Part shown: in pieces, positions 1 to 6,071 of the stretch
Layout of the letters: each line of letters starts with the position of its first letter
How positions within the stretch are numbered: the stretch's first letter is position 1
Assembly: GCA_039184055.1 (NCBI GenBank)
Contig: JBCDBH010000342.1
Location: 1-6,420 of the forward strand
DNA from: JBCDBH01 sp039184055
Lineage (GTDB): Bacteria > Acidobacteriota > Thermoanaerobaculia > Multivoradales > J023
Direction: 5' to 3'
Length of the DNA: 6,420 nt
Program-made: the position numbers and the translations under genes
Notes under the pieces: model-generated
What the model was told of the DNA's origin: nothing
What the model saw: only the letters and a program-made list of their open reading frames with translations
The model's database searches: none

Positions 1-885
1 GAGTTCAAGAGCCGCGCCGAGGTGCGTGAACGTTTCGGTGTTGTGCGGGACATGATCGGCGCCGGTCCATGGGCTCCCGGCGAGCCGACCGACGACACAG
101 CCATGGCCTGCTGTGTCGCCGAGGTGATCATCGCGAATCCGGCTGATCCGTGTGCCACGCTCGCCGCGGAGCTTCATCGCTGGGCGCGTACCGCCCGAGA
201 TGTCGGTCCGACCGTTACCGCCGCGATGGCACGCTTCGAGACGCTCGGCGACGCGCTTGCCGCCAGCCAAACCACCGCCCAAGCACAAAGCACAACGGTT
301 GCCGACAACGGTTCGTTGGTGCGTGTCCTGCCGATCGTGCTGGCGTATCGTGAGCTCGATACCGCTCGGCTGTGGGCGGCCCGCCAATCAGCCATCACTC
401 ATTGGCAAGCCGAAGCCGAAGCGTGCGTGGTGCTCTATGTCACCTGGATTCATGAGTTGCTAGCTGATGACTCCCCGCGGCGAGCGTGGTCACGAGCCGT
501 GGCCGACACCGCGCGATGGGCGTCAGATGTCGTTGCCGATTCGCGTACGCATGGTCCTCGACCACTCACCGAAGACTTCTGGCGACGGTTCGAGACCGCG
601 GGTCAGCGCAACGAAGACATGCTCCAGCCGAGCGGTTATGCCACCGGCGCGGTCGAGTGTCTCGAAGCGGCGGTCTGGAGTGTCCTGCATTACGACAGCT
701 TCGAATCGCGAGTCGTCGCGGCGATCAATCTTGCCGGCGATGCCGACTCGATCGGTGCCCTGACCGGGGGCGCAGCGGGGGCGATCGATGGCTTGGGTGC
801 GATCCCTACCCGTTGGCACGACGTGTTGGTGGGTCGTGAGCGACTCTCGCAACTCGCCGACGCGTTGACGTTGACGCGCCGCTGA
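1..885 (+). CDS. ADP-ribosylglycohydrolase family protein (DraG-like), 5'-truncated by window edge
   Basis: This is the C-terminal most of an ADP-ribosylglycohydrolase, an Mg/Mn-dependent enzyme family that removes ADP-ribose from proteins or hydrolyses related ADP-ribosyl compounds in the cytoplasm. The reading frame is open from base 1. The residues before the GTG at 22 (EFKSRAE) already match the family's N-terminal 'G..VEF.SR.E....FG' region, so the true start lies upstream and the GTG at 22 is internal. The first metal-binding motif TDDT is at 88-99, in the typical context 'PGEPTDDTAMA'. The C-terminal metal motif GDADS is at 736-750, followed by the usual Gly/Ala-rich helix (GALTGGAAGAIDG) and IPTRW. 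Family members more often have D-T-D-T or D-S-D-T; here it is D-A-D-S, which keeps both aspartates. The stop is TGA at 883-885. No partner such as DraT or a nitrogenase gene is visible, so the substrate cannot be named. The family assignment is firm; the physiological role is open. Confidence 0.9.
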   Translation, partial: EFKSRAEVRERFGVVRDMIGAGPWAPGEPTDDTAMACCVAEVIIANPADPCATLAAELHRWARTARDVGPTVTAAMARFETLGDALAASQTTAQAQSTTVADNGSLVRVLPIVLAYRELDTARLWAARQSAITHWQAEAEACVVLYVTWIHELLADDSPRRAWSRAVADTARWASDVVADSRTHGPRPLTEDFWRRFETAGQRNEDMLQPSGYATGAVECLEAAVWSVLHYDSFESRVVAAINLAGDADSIGALTGGAAGAIDGLGAIPTRWHDVLVGRERLSQLADALTLTRR

Positions 886-961
886 ACGATTTGCACGTTT
901 TTCTCGCCCGCGAACAAATCCAAGCACCACCACCAACCGAAGAAGAGATCAGTACCGATAC

Positions 962-1000
962 GCGAGGAACCGCGATACAGAAGTTAACCGCGGCTCTCGC
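962..1000 (+). promoter_or_regulatory. Hairpin in the folE leader
   Basis: The 886-1027 gap contains one foldable element. GCGAGG at 962-967 pairs with TCTCGC at 995-1000 (six pairs, one G-U). After a small internal loop, CCGCG at 970-974 pairs with CGCGG at 989-993, closing a loop of 14 bases. The hairpin lies just upstream of the folE start region and could affect translation or mRNA stability. I do not recognise a known riboswitch, and no T-run follows it, so it is not an obvious terminator. A TTGCAC at 891-896 could be a -35 box, but the best -10 at 17-bp spacing (ACAAAT, 914-919) is poor, so I do not call a promoter. The rest of the gap shows nothing. Confidence 0.3.
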
Positions 1001-1027
1001 CATGAACGTTTGGAAAGTGAGTGTGTT

Positions 1028-1714
1028 GTGTCCGAGCTAGGAAATGTACCCGAGCTGAAGACGAACGGTTTCGATCCCGCGCATAGCGCGGTCGTCCTGC
1101 CGATGCCCCATCATCACAACGATGCCGAGCCGAATGGACATCGCAAAGATCCCGACTTGCCTCGTATCGAGCGCGCGGTTCGCGAGATCCTTCTCGCGCT
1201 CGGTGAAGATCCTGACCGTGAGGGCTTGCTCGATACGCCGAAGCGGGTCGCCAAAGCATATGCGCAGATTTGCGGTGGCCTGTGGGAAGACGCGGGAACG
1301 CATCTGGCGCGCACCTTCGAGCATCAGAGCGAGGGCAGCATCGTCACTCTCAAGAACATCGAGTTCTTCAGCGTGTGCGAGCATCACTTGCTGCCGTTCA
1401 AAGGTCATGTCCACATCGCTTACTTGCCGAGCGCCGATCGTGTCGTCGGTCTTTCGAAGCTTGCTCGGACAGTCGAAGTCTTTGCGCGTCGTCCACAGCT
1501 TCAAGAGCAGCTCACCGGCCAAATCGCCGATGCTCTCGTTCAGCATCTCGACCCTCAGGGTGTAACGGTCGTCGCCCAAGCCGAGCACATGTGCATGCAG
1601 ATGCGCGGTGTGTGTAAGTCCGATGCGGTCATGACTACCGTCGTGCATCGCGGCGCCTTCCGTGACGACGCGACACAGCGCAGCGAAGTCCTTCGTCTCC
1701 TCGGCGTGGCGTGA
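1028..1714 (+). CDS. folE: GTP cyclohydrolase I (FolE, type IA)
   Basis: It converts GTP to 7,8-dihydroneopterin triphosphate plus formate in the cytoplasm, the first step toward tetrahydrofolate and also toward queuosine and tetrahydrobiopterin/monapterin. Residues are counted from the TTG at 1010 (234 aa). The Zn ligands are visible: C123 and H126 in the SVCEHHLLPF motif, and C195 in HMCMQMRGV. Other landmarks are the N-terminal 'EDPDREGLLDTPKRVAKAY' helix region (66-84), GLSKLARTVEVFARRPQLQE (147-166) and the C-terminal SEVLRLL. The enzyme normally forms a decamer. I prefer the GTG at 1028 (228 aa) because a weak purine-rich GGAAAGTGAG precedes it; the TTG at 1010 has no ribosome-binding site, and the ATG at 1103 would still leave the whole catalytic core. 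The N-terminal 40 residues are extra and include a HHH run. C202 sits in the RGV-x-K position, where Arg or Glu is common. The next gene starts 7 bases after the stop, suggesting co-transcription. Confidence 0.97.
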   Translation: MSELGNVPELKTNGFDPAHSAVVLPMPHHHNDAEPNGHRKDPDLPRIERAVREILLALGEDPDREGLLDTPKRVAKAYAQICGGLWEDAGTHLARTFEHQSEGSIVTLKNIEFFSVCEHHLLPFKGHVHIAYLPSADRVVGLSKLARTVEVFARRPQLQEQLTGQIADALVQHLDPQGVTVVAQAEHMCMQMRGVCKSDAVMTTVVHRGAFRDDATQRSEVLRLLGVA

Positions 1715-1721
1715 GCATTCG

Positions 1722-2459
1722 ATGAGTACCGACACCTACGCCATCATCGGCGCCGCGGGCGGAATTGGGAGCGACCTCTGTCGCCTACTCGATGACCGTG
1801 GCGTCCGTTTGGTGCTCGGTGGTCGCTCGGAAGAACCTCTTCAGACGCTGGCGTCGGACCTGACGAACGCCCAGGCGGTCCCAGTCGACGCCCGGGACTT
1901 CGCGAGCGTCGAATCGTTCGTTGCGACCGCCGCCGACGCGGGATCGTTGAAAGGGGTCGTCAATCTAGCGGGTTCGATCCTGCTCAAGCCGGCGCATTTG
2001 ACCAAGCGTGACGAGCTCGACGATGTCATCGCGACGAATCTGATCACCGCCTTTGCCGTCGTCCGCGCGGCGGTACGGCCTCTACGCAAAGCCGGTGGCG
2101 GCTCGATCATCCTGATGTCGACCGCAGCCGCCGAGATCGGTCTCGCCAATCACGAAGCGATCGCGGCGGCCAAAGGCGGCGTGGCCGGGCTCACCCGAAG
2201 CGCTGCCGCCACCTACGCCACCTGGGGCGTACGCGTCAACGCCATCGGTCCCGGGCTCGTCGATACACCCCTTGCCGACAAAATCACTTCACGACCCGCC
2301 GCTCTCGAGCACTCCAAGGCGCTTCATCCTTTGGGGCGGATCGGTCAGCCACACGACATTGCGGGCCTGCTGGCTTGGTTGTTGAGCGACCAAGCGACCT
2401 GGGTCACCGGACAAATTTGGAACGTTGACGGCGGCTTGAGCCGCGTCCGTGCTGCTTGA
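1722..2459 (+). CDS. Short-chain dehydrogenase/reductase (SDR) family protein lacking the canonical catalytic Tyr
   Basis: A 245-residue classical-length SDR with a Rossmann fold, expected to be cytoplasmic and NAD(P)-dependent. The dinucleotide loop is G10-AAG-G14-I-G16 (IGAAGGIG, with Ile in place of the usual Thr). R35 in VLGGRSEE after strand 2 suggests NADP(H). NLAG at 81-84 replaces NNAG. N106 and S133 (LMSTAAA) of the tetrad and K151 are present, but the YxxxK position reads I147-A-A-A-K151, so the catalytic Tyr is Ile. The C-terminal half is normal: RVNAIGPGLVDTPL (171-184) and TGQIWNVDGG (229-238). The ATG at 1722 is chosen because it starts just before strand 1 and follows the folE stop by 7 bases; a longer in-frame opening would run into folE. 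Adjacency to folE suggests a pterin-related reductase, but the TGxxxR signature of FolM/PTR1 is absent, so the substrate is unknown. The same transcript probably ends at the terminator at 2563-2602. Confidence 0.93.
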   Translation: MSTDTYAIIGAAGGIGSDLCRLLDDRGVRLVLGGRSEEPLQTLASDLTNAQAVPVDARDFASVESFVATAADAGSLKGVVNLAGSILLKPAHLTKRDELDDVIATNLITAFAVVRAAVRPLRKAGGGSIILMSTAAAEIGLANHEAIAAAKGGVAGLTRSAAATYATWGVRVNAIGPGLVDTPLADKITSRPAALEHSKALHPLGRIGQPHDIAGLLAWLLSDQATWVTGQIWNVDGGLSRVRAA

Positions 2460-2460
2460 A

Positions 2461-2560
2461 CGAGGAGGGAGACCCTAGCCACTTTTCCTTGAAGCGTTCC
2501 ACAACAAGAGCCAAAGAAAGCGACGTGTCCCCATGCGTCGTACTTTGGGTCCCTCTCTCG
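2461..2560 (+). ncRNA. Possible structured RNA or structured 3' UTR before the terminator
   Basis: Starting one base after the SDR stop codon, bases 2461-2475 pair with 2547-2560 in a 13-bp stem, interrupted by one single-base bulge (T2556) and one two-base bulge (GA, 2471-2472). Directly against its 3' strand sits a second hairpin: 2517-2526 with 2535-2546, ten pairs including one G-U, with a two-base bulge at 2541-2542 and loop GTCCCCAT. The enclosed 2476-2516 is mostly unpaired and A/C-rich. The terminator stem begins only two bases after the element. Closing stem, inner hairpin, then intrinsic terminator is the layout of small RNAs and 3' UTR-derived RNAs. I recognise no known class: no SRP apical loop, tmRNA or hammerhead core is visible. 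The pairing is what I read; function is inference. Confidence 0.35.
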
Positions 2561-2562
2561 TC

Positions 2563-2602
2563 AACGCGGGTTCATCTCCTCCGGCCGAACCCGCGTTTTT
2601 TT
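2563..2602 (+). terminator. Rho-independent terminator of the folE-SDR transcript
   Basis: A perfect 11-bp stem pairs AACGCGGGTTC (2563-2573) with GAACCCGCGTT (2587-2597) around a 13-base loop. The run of T residues is 2596-2602, and a second run of seven T is at 2607-2613. The minus-strand side has only two T after the stem, so it acts for plus-strand transcription only. It separates this transcript from the converging minus-strand operon, whose last stop is at 2653-2655. Confidence 0.93.
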
Positions 2603-2652
2603 ATGGTTTTTTTAGTCCTTCCGAGGCGTTGAGGACGCGCCACGTCGGACGG

Positions 2653-3435
2653 TTACTGCAGCTGAAAGTTGACGGAAAGGTTGTGGTAGACGGGCACGGG
2701 ATGACCGTCGAGGGTCGCGGGTTCGAAGATCCAGCCTCGGATCGCATCGGCGGCGGCTCGGTCGAGACCCTCGTCGAGGCTTTGCACGATTTCGACCGAC
2801 GTGACGCGGCCGTCGGTGCTGATCACCGCTCGAACCACGACGACTCCGCTGATTCGCGCTTTGCGTGCTTCCTCGGTGTAGTGCGGTTGGTCGGTGCGCA
2901 GCTTTACCGGGGGCCGTACGTCGCCCTCGACTTCGAGGGGGTGACGGGGCGGGAAGGGAGTGAGGGCGATGACCCGCCGAAGCTCGGGAAAAGACAGCTC
3001 GACGGTGTCGTCATTCGGTGTGCCGTGGATGGAGTAGGACTTGGAATGACCGAGCGCGACGACGAGAAGCTCTTCGAGCTCGGAATGTCGCGACAACAGC
3101 GCTTCGACCGCCGTCTCGTTGTCGAGTCTGTAGTCGTCGGCGGTTTCGGTCACGACGTTACCCGTCTCGGTCCAGGCGCCGGTTTCCTCGATGGCGAAGC
3201 TCATCTCGCTGCTCGGCTTGCCATAGGTCAGAAGCACGTTTCCGTCGAAGCGATACCGACCGTCGGCTCGGTAGGTCTGTCGCCAGGTGCGACGAAACGT
3301 CACGTTCAGGTGATCGGGTATCAACCCGGCCTGACGTAGCTCGTATTCCGACATCTCGAGCTCACCGTCCCACATCCCCACCAGCGGACTGTCGCCCGGG
3401 TTGGTCAGCAGGACGAGGAGCAGGAGCCAGGTCAC
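2653..3435 (-). CDS. Secreted GTW-type lipocalin-like domain fused to a TonB C-terminal domain
   Basis: A 260-residue envelope protein in two parts. Residues 20-160 repeat the pattern of the two upstream paralogues: GMW (20-22), RQTYRADGRY (52-61) and GAW (86-88) followed by TGNVVTE. Residues 170-260 are a TonB C-terminal domain: 'PHYTEEARKARISGVVVV', 'STDGRVTSVEIVQSL', 'GLDRAAADAIRGWIFEPATL' and 'PVPVYHNLSVNFQLQ'. That domain normally contacts TonB-dependent outer-membrane receptors, or occurs alone in periplasmic proteins. The N-terminal hydrophobic run WLLLLVLL is short and has no positive charge before it, which is odd for a signal peptide. No long membrane anchor or proline-rich spacer of a true TonB is present, so an energy-transducing role is doubtful. 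The start is GTG, overlapping the upstream stop by four bases (GTGA, 3432-3435), and I found no ATG, GTG or TTG in frame in the roughly 75 bases upstream that I read. It is the last gene of the operon. Confidence 0.85.
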   Translation of the reverse strand: MTWLLLLVLLTNPGDSPLVGMWDGELEMSEYELRQAGLIPDHLNVTFRRTWRQTYRADGRYRFDGNVLLTYGKPSSEMSFAIEETGAWTETGNVVTETADDYRLDNETAVEALLSRHSELEELLVVALGHSKSYSIHGTPNDDTVELSFPELRRVIALTPFPPRHPLEVEGDVRPPVKLRTDQPHYTEEARKARISGVVVVRAVISTDGRVTSVEIVQSLDEGLDRAAADAIRGWIFEPATLDGHPVPVYHNLSVNFQLQ

Positions 3436-3956
3436 GGCGAGCGGGTAAAGACGATCGAGGTCTCGGCGTTCTCGAGACGGGTGGTCATCTCGACCGGTGA
3501 AATCGACACCAGACGACTCTCGGTTTTTTGACCGGGGCTCGGACGGAGACCTTCGGCGATCGCCGGGACGTCGGCGAGAAAAGCCTTGGTGTTGTCATCG
3601 ATCGGCGTCAGGGTGCCTTCTTCGAGAACCTCGGTGATGAGGTCGCCCTCGAGCTGCCACGTACCCTGGTCGGTGGTGTTGAAATGCAGCGGCAACCGGC
3701 CATCTTCGGTGACGATCGTGAGCGTGACATCGACATCGGAGACGTAGGTGCCGTCGTCCCGGTAGGTCTGGCTACCGATCATCGCCATCTCGATCTCGAT
3801 GCCGTCGGCGAGCGACGTGGCGTTGGCGCGAAATTCCTCGGCCGAAATGAACGTGGTGAAGTCCCACGTGCCGACCATGCTGTCGCGTGGGCCCTGCGCC
3901 ATGGTGAGCAGCGCAATGAGCGGAAGGAGGAGCGCCAAACGCCGTCGCGACATCAC
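3432..3956 (-). CDS. Secreted GTW-type lipocalin-like protein, paralogue 2
   Basis: A 174-residue exported protein of unknown function. The signal peptide is clear: RRR at 4-6, hydrophobic LALLLPLIALL (7-17), and probable cleavage in TMA|QGP after residue 20. The mature part carries the same ladder of motifs as its two neighbours: GTW (29-31), SQTYRDDGTY (62-71), QGTWQLEGDLITE (97-109) and the C-terminal IVFTRS. The spacing of short beta-strand segments with repeated G-T-W suggests a small beta-barrel such as the lipocalin-like families, but no family name can be confirmed by eye. The start may be the GTG at 3956 or the ATG at 3953. The latter makes the classic TGATG overlap with the upstream stop and shortens the protein by one residue. 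The downstream gene overlaps by four bases, so translation is probably coupled along the cluster. Confidence 0.78.
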   Translation of the reverse strand: MMSRRRLALLLPLIALLTMAQGPRDSMVGTWDFTTFISAEEFRANATSLADGIEIEMAMIGSQTYRDDGTYVSDVDVTLTIVTEDGRLPLHFNTTDQGTWQLEGDLITEVLEEGTLTPIDDNTKAFLADVPAIAEGLRPSPGQKTESRLVSISPVEMTTRLENAETSIVFTRSP

Positions 3957-4477
3957 GACTCGCTACGGGTCATCAACAAATCAGCGCCCAGATCGTCGAG
4001 ATAGAGGTTGAGGCTGTTGGCGTCGACCGACATCAGGGTATAGGTGCTCGCGTGGCCCTCGGGCACACGGAACATATTCATCAGGCCCGGGGCGCGCTGC
4101 AGGTATTGCTCGGTCATGTCACCGACCGGAACGATCTCTTGGCTTTGGGTGGTTTGGGTGATGGTCTCACCTTCGAGCGCCCAGGTGCCCGAGGCGGTCA
4201 TCCGCATCCGGAGCGTGTTGTCGTTGCCGGCCTGGAGCACCTTCAGGGTGATGTCGTTTTTCGAGTCGAAGGTACCGTCGGCACGAAAGGTCTGGGTGAC
4301 CGCGGTGGTGAGGTCGAGCTGCACGCCTTGTGGCAACTGCACCAAGGACGTGAAGGTCTCGGGCGGAACGTGGAAGCCACCTTCCCAGGTGCCGTAGAGC
4401 GGGTCGCCGGTCGGGCCCTGGGCGGTGAGGGCAAGATAGAGGATCGGGATGAGGAAGAGTCTCGAGTGCAAACGCAT
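3953..4477 (-). CDS. Secreted GTW-type lipocalin-like protein, paralogue 1
   Basis: A 174-residue exported protein, the same length as the next gene and clearly its paralogue. The signal peptide is MRLHSR plus the hydrophobic LFLIPILYLAL, with probable cleavage in LTA|QGP after residue 19. Mature motifs: GTW (29-31), TQTFRADGTF (61-70), SGTWALEGETITQ (96-108) and the C-terminal LLMTRS. It likely acts in the periplasm or at the outer membrane; the ligand or partner is unknown. The ATG at 4477 has no clear ribosome-binding site. A TAGCAT (complement of 4485-4490) lies seven bases before the ATG, which would fit a -10 box for a leaderless transcript, but no good -35 is present, so I do not list a promoter. 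It is the first of three overlapping genes, and the other two depend on the same transcript. Confidence 0.78.
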   Translation of the reverse strand: MRLHSRLFLIPILYLALTAQGPTGDPLYGTWEGGFHVPPETFTSLVQLPQGVQLDLTTAVTQTFRADGTFDSKNDITLKVLQAGNDNTLRMRMTASGTWALEGETITQTTQSQEIVPVGDMTEQYLQRAPGLMNMFRVPEGHASTYTLMSVDANSLNLYLDDLGADLLMTRSES

Positions 4478-4518
4478 AGCGTGAATGCTACACCACCGCG
4501 CTTCCGCTTGGGCGCTGC

Positions 4519-4550
4519 CTCGTGCCGATCAAGAATCCGATCGACACGAG
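4519..4550 (-). repeat. 12-bp inverted repeat (hairpin) between the FG-GAP gene and the GTW cluster
   Basis: CTCGTGCCGATC (4519-4530) and GATCGACACGAG (4539-4550) form a 12-bp stem with an eight-base loop. Read as minus-strand RNA, all twelve positions pair (eleven Watson-Crick, one U-G). Read as plus-strand RNA there is a C-A mismatch. The hairpin is therefore best as part of the minus-strand transcript. It begins 15 bases after the FG-GAP gene's stop codon. No T-run follows on the minus strand, so it could be a weak terminator without a U-tail, an mRNA stability or processing element, or a protein-binding dyad. On the plus strand CCTTTTT follows at 4554-4560, but no plus-strand gene would use it. 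Confidence 0.5.
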
Positions 4551-4565
4551 ATGCCTTTTTCAGCC

Positions 4566-6071
4566 TCACGGGCCATCCATCGTCACGATCCGCACGCGCC
4601 CGTGGCCACGATCATTACGACGGGTCATGAGCAGGGCGCGACGATCGAGGTCGATGATCGTGAAATAGGTGTAATACGGCGAGCCCGTGCCACGCGCGAG
4701 GTCGTCGAGACGTCGGGTCCAGCCGGGCTTCTTGTCGACGACACGACGTCGATGATCGACTCCACGATGCAAGACGAGCGCACCGGAACGATGCTCGAGA
4801 AGGTCACCGTGACCGTCGCCGTCGAGATCGCCGACCAGGCGCACGTGGTCCGCGTCATCGAGCTCGGATTTGCGTGTCCGTGGCTCATAACGACCGGTGC
4901 CTTTGCCGAGATAAGCCTCGACGAGCAGATCGTTACCGCTCAGATCGGCTTGCTGCATCAGCAGAAGATCGTCTTTGCCGTCACGATTGACGTCGGCGAT
5001 CGCGGGGCGGAGGTCGTTCCAGCGTTTGACCTCGGTTTGCGCCTTGAGACTGGGGGAGCGTCCGGCACGGGTGCGGTCACCGAGCAGCGGAAAGAGCCGT
5101 ACGGTCTTGTCGTCGAAGATACCGATCCGCTCCGCATCGGTGGTGGTGACGAGCAAGCGTGGTCGCCCGGCGAAGAGCCCATACCAACTCTCTTCGACCC
5201 GCTCGGCCCCTGGAAGGAGCGAGAAGATCTCGCTGCGGCGCTCGTCTTCGGGGGCGCTCGGATCGATCAAGACGGTTTTCAGACGTTGGCGACCGTCGCT
5301 GATGGGTCCAGCGGCGATCAGTGGCGAGCCATCGGCGCGCCAGATGGTAGTGAGCTTGGGCGACGTGAGCTCGATCCCGCCGCGACGACGACGCGCCTCG
5401 GTTGGCAGAGCGTGCTCACCGGTGACTTGGAGCCGGCCGTCGACCGGCTCGATCAGCCATAGGCGACCACTCGCGCCGACGATCAACGGAGCGCCCTCGG
5501 GAGCGGTGGTGCCGAGCCCGGTTCGAGGCTCGCCACGTGGATCGGCGCCGGGGAGGTCGAGCGTGAGACGCCGCGCGGGTGTCGTCACGGTTCCGAGCGC
5601 GTCGAGCGCGCCTCGGCGGAGCGCGAAGAGCTCGTCGTTGCCGTCGCCATCGACGTCGCGACGATAGAGCATGCGGGTATGCTCCGGGAGCTCATCGTGC
5701 AGGGTGATCAAAGCGTCACCAGCCAGATCGACGGCGACCACGCGACGAGTCTTCTTACCGTCTTTCTCGCCGCTTTCATCGGCCTGGGCGGGAGGCTCGC
5801 CGATCAACATCACCACGTACCGTTTGCCACCGTCGCGTGCTAGAACATGATCGTAGAGCCGTCCAGGCACGACAACATCGAGATCGCCAGCGGCCCGAAA
5901 GACGCCGGCCGGCGGTGGCGGCTTTTCGTCCTTCACCACGACGGTCTGTTGCGTGGTAACCCCATCCTGCGCTGAAGCGCCGGCTTCGATCGATCGCTGG
6001 CCTTCTTGGGCGATCAGACCAGGGGCGACGAGCATCAGGCTGACAACGAAGAACGTACGGACCGGGCTCAT
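4566..6071 (-). CDS. Secreted FG-GAP/VCBS repeat protein
   Basis: A 501-residue exported protein of the FG-GAP/VCBS repeat type, which forms blades of a calcium-binding beta-propeller. The signal peptide is MSPVR plus TFFVVSLMLVAPGLIA, with probable cleavage in LIA|QEG near residue 21. Three clear Ca-binding loops of the DxDxDG type are visible: DVDGDGNDE (139-147), DVNRDGKDD (360-368) and DLDGDGHGD (415-423). A degenerate copy is at IIDLDRRALLM (472-482). The middle (170-340) contains blade-like beta segments without the Ca loop. A charged patch at 97-110 (DESGEKDGKKTRR) looks like a surface loop. There is no visible catalytic domain or C-terminal anchor. The ATG at 6071 overlaps the upstream stop (ATGA), and GGGGGT upstream can serve as ribosome-binding site. 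The neighbour is another FG-GAP protein, so the two probably work together at the cell surface; the role is unknown. Confidence 0.88.
   Translation of the reverse strand: MSPVRTFFVVSLMLVAPGLIAQEGQRSIEAGASAQDGVTTQQTVVVKDEKPPPPAGVFRAAGDLDVVVPGRLYDHVLARDGGKRYVVMLIGEPPAQADESGEKDGKKTRRVVAVDLAGDALITLHDELPEHTRMLYRRDVDGDGNDELFALRRGALDALGTVTTPARRLTLDLPGADPRGEPRTGLGTTAPEGAPLIVGASGRLWLIEPVDGRLQVTGEHALPTEARRRRGGIELTSPKLTTIWRADGSPLIAAGPISDGRQRLKTVLIDPSAPEDERRSEIFSLLPGAERVEESWYGLFAGRPRLLVTTTDAERIGIFDDKTVRLFPLLGDRTRAGRSPSLKAQTEVKRWNDLRPAIADVNRDGKDDLLLMQQADLSGNDLLVEAYLGKGTGRYEPRTRKSELDDADHVRLVGDLDGDGHGDLLEHRSGALVLHRGVDHRRRVVDKKPGWTRRLDDLARGTGSPYYTYFTIIDLDRRALLMTRRNDRGHGRVRIVTMDGP

Noticed and set aside
884..902. 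Possible terminator after the ADP-ribosylglycohydrolase gene (AACG...CGTTTTT)
   Set aside because: The stem is only four base pairs, too weak to call. Whether this gene is transcribed into folE remains undecided.
1037..1735. Open frame of 232 codons on the minus strand
   Set aside because: It is antisense to folE, which has unmistakable Zn-binding motifs.
2489..2600. Possible small gene from a TTG after the GGAGG-like sequence at 2464-2471
   Set aside because: The spacing to the TTG is too long, the frame reads into the terminator, and the sequence is better explained by RNA pairing.
2533..3339. Open frame of 268 codons on the plus strand starting within the 2460-2652 gap
   Set aside because: It reads through the terminator stem and its T-run and then runs antisense to the TonB-domain gene. 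The protein is low in recognisable motifs, and the minus-strand gene is clearly the real one.
4485..5462. Long open frame (325 codons) on the plus strand
   Set aside because: It lies antisense to the FG-GAP gene, whose minus-strand product has a signal peptide and three Ca-binding loops. The plus frame shows no recognisable domain and is a typical by-product of GC-rich codon use.
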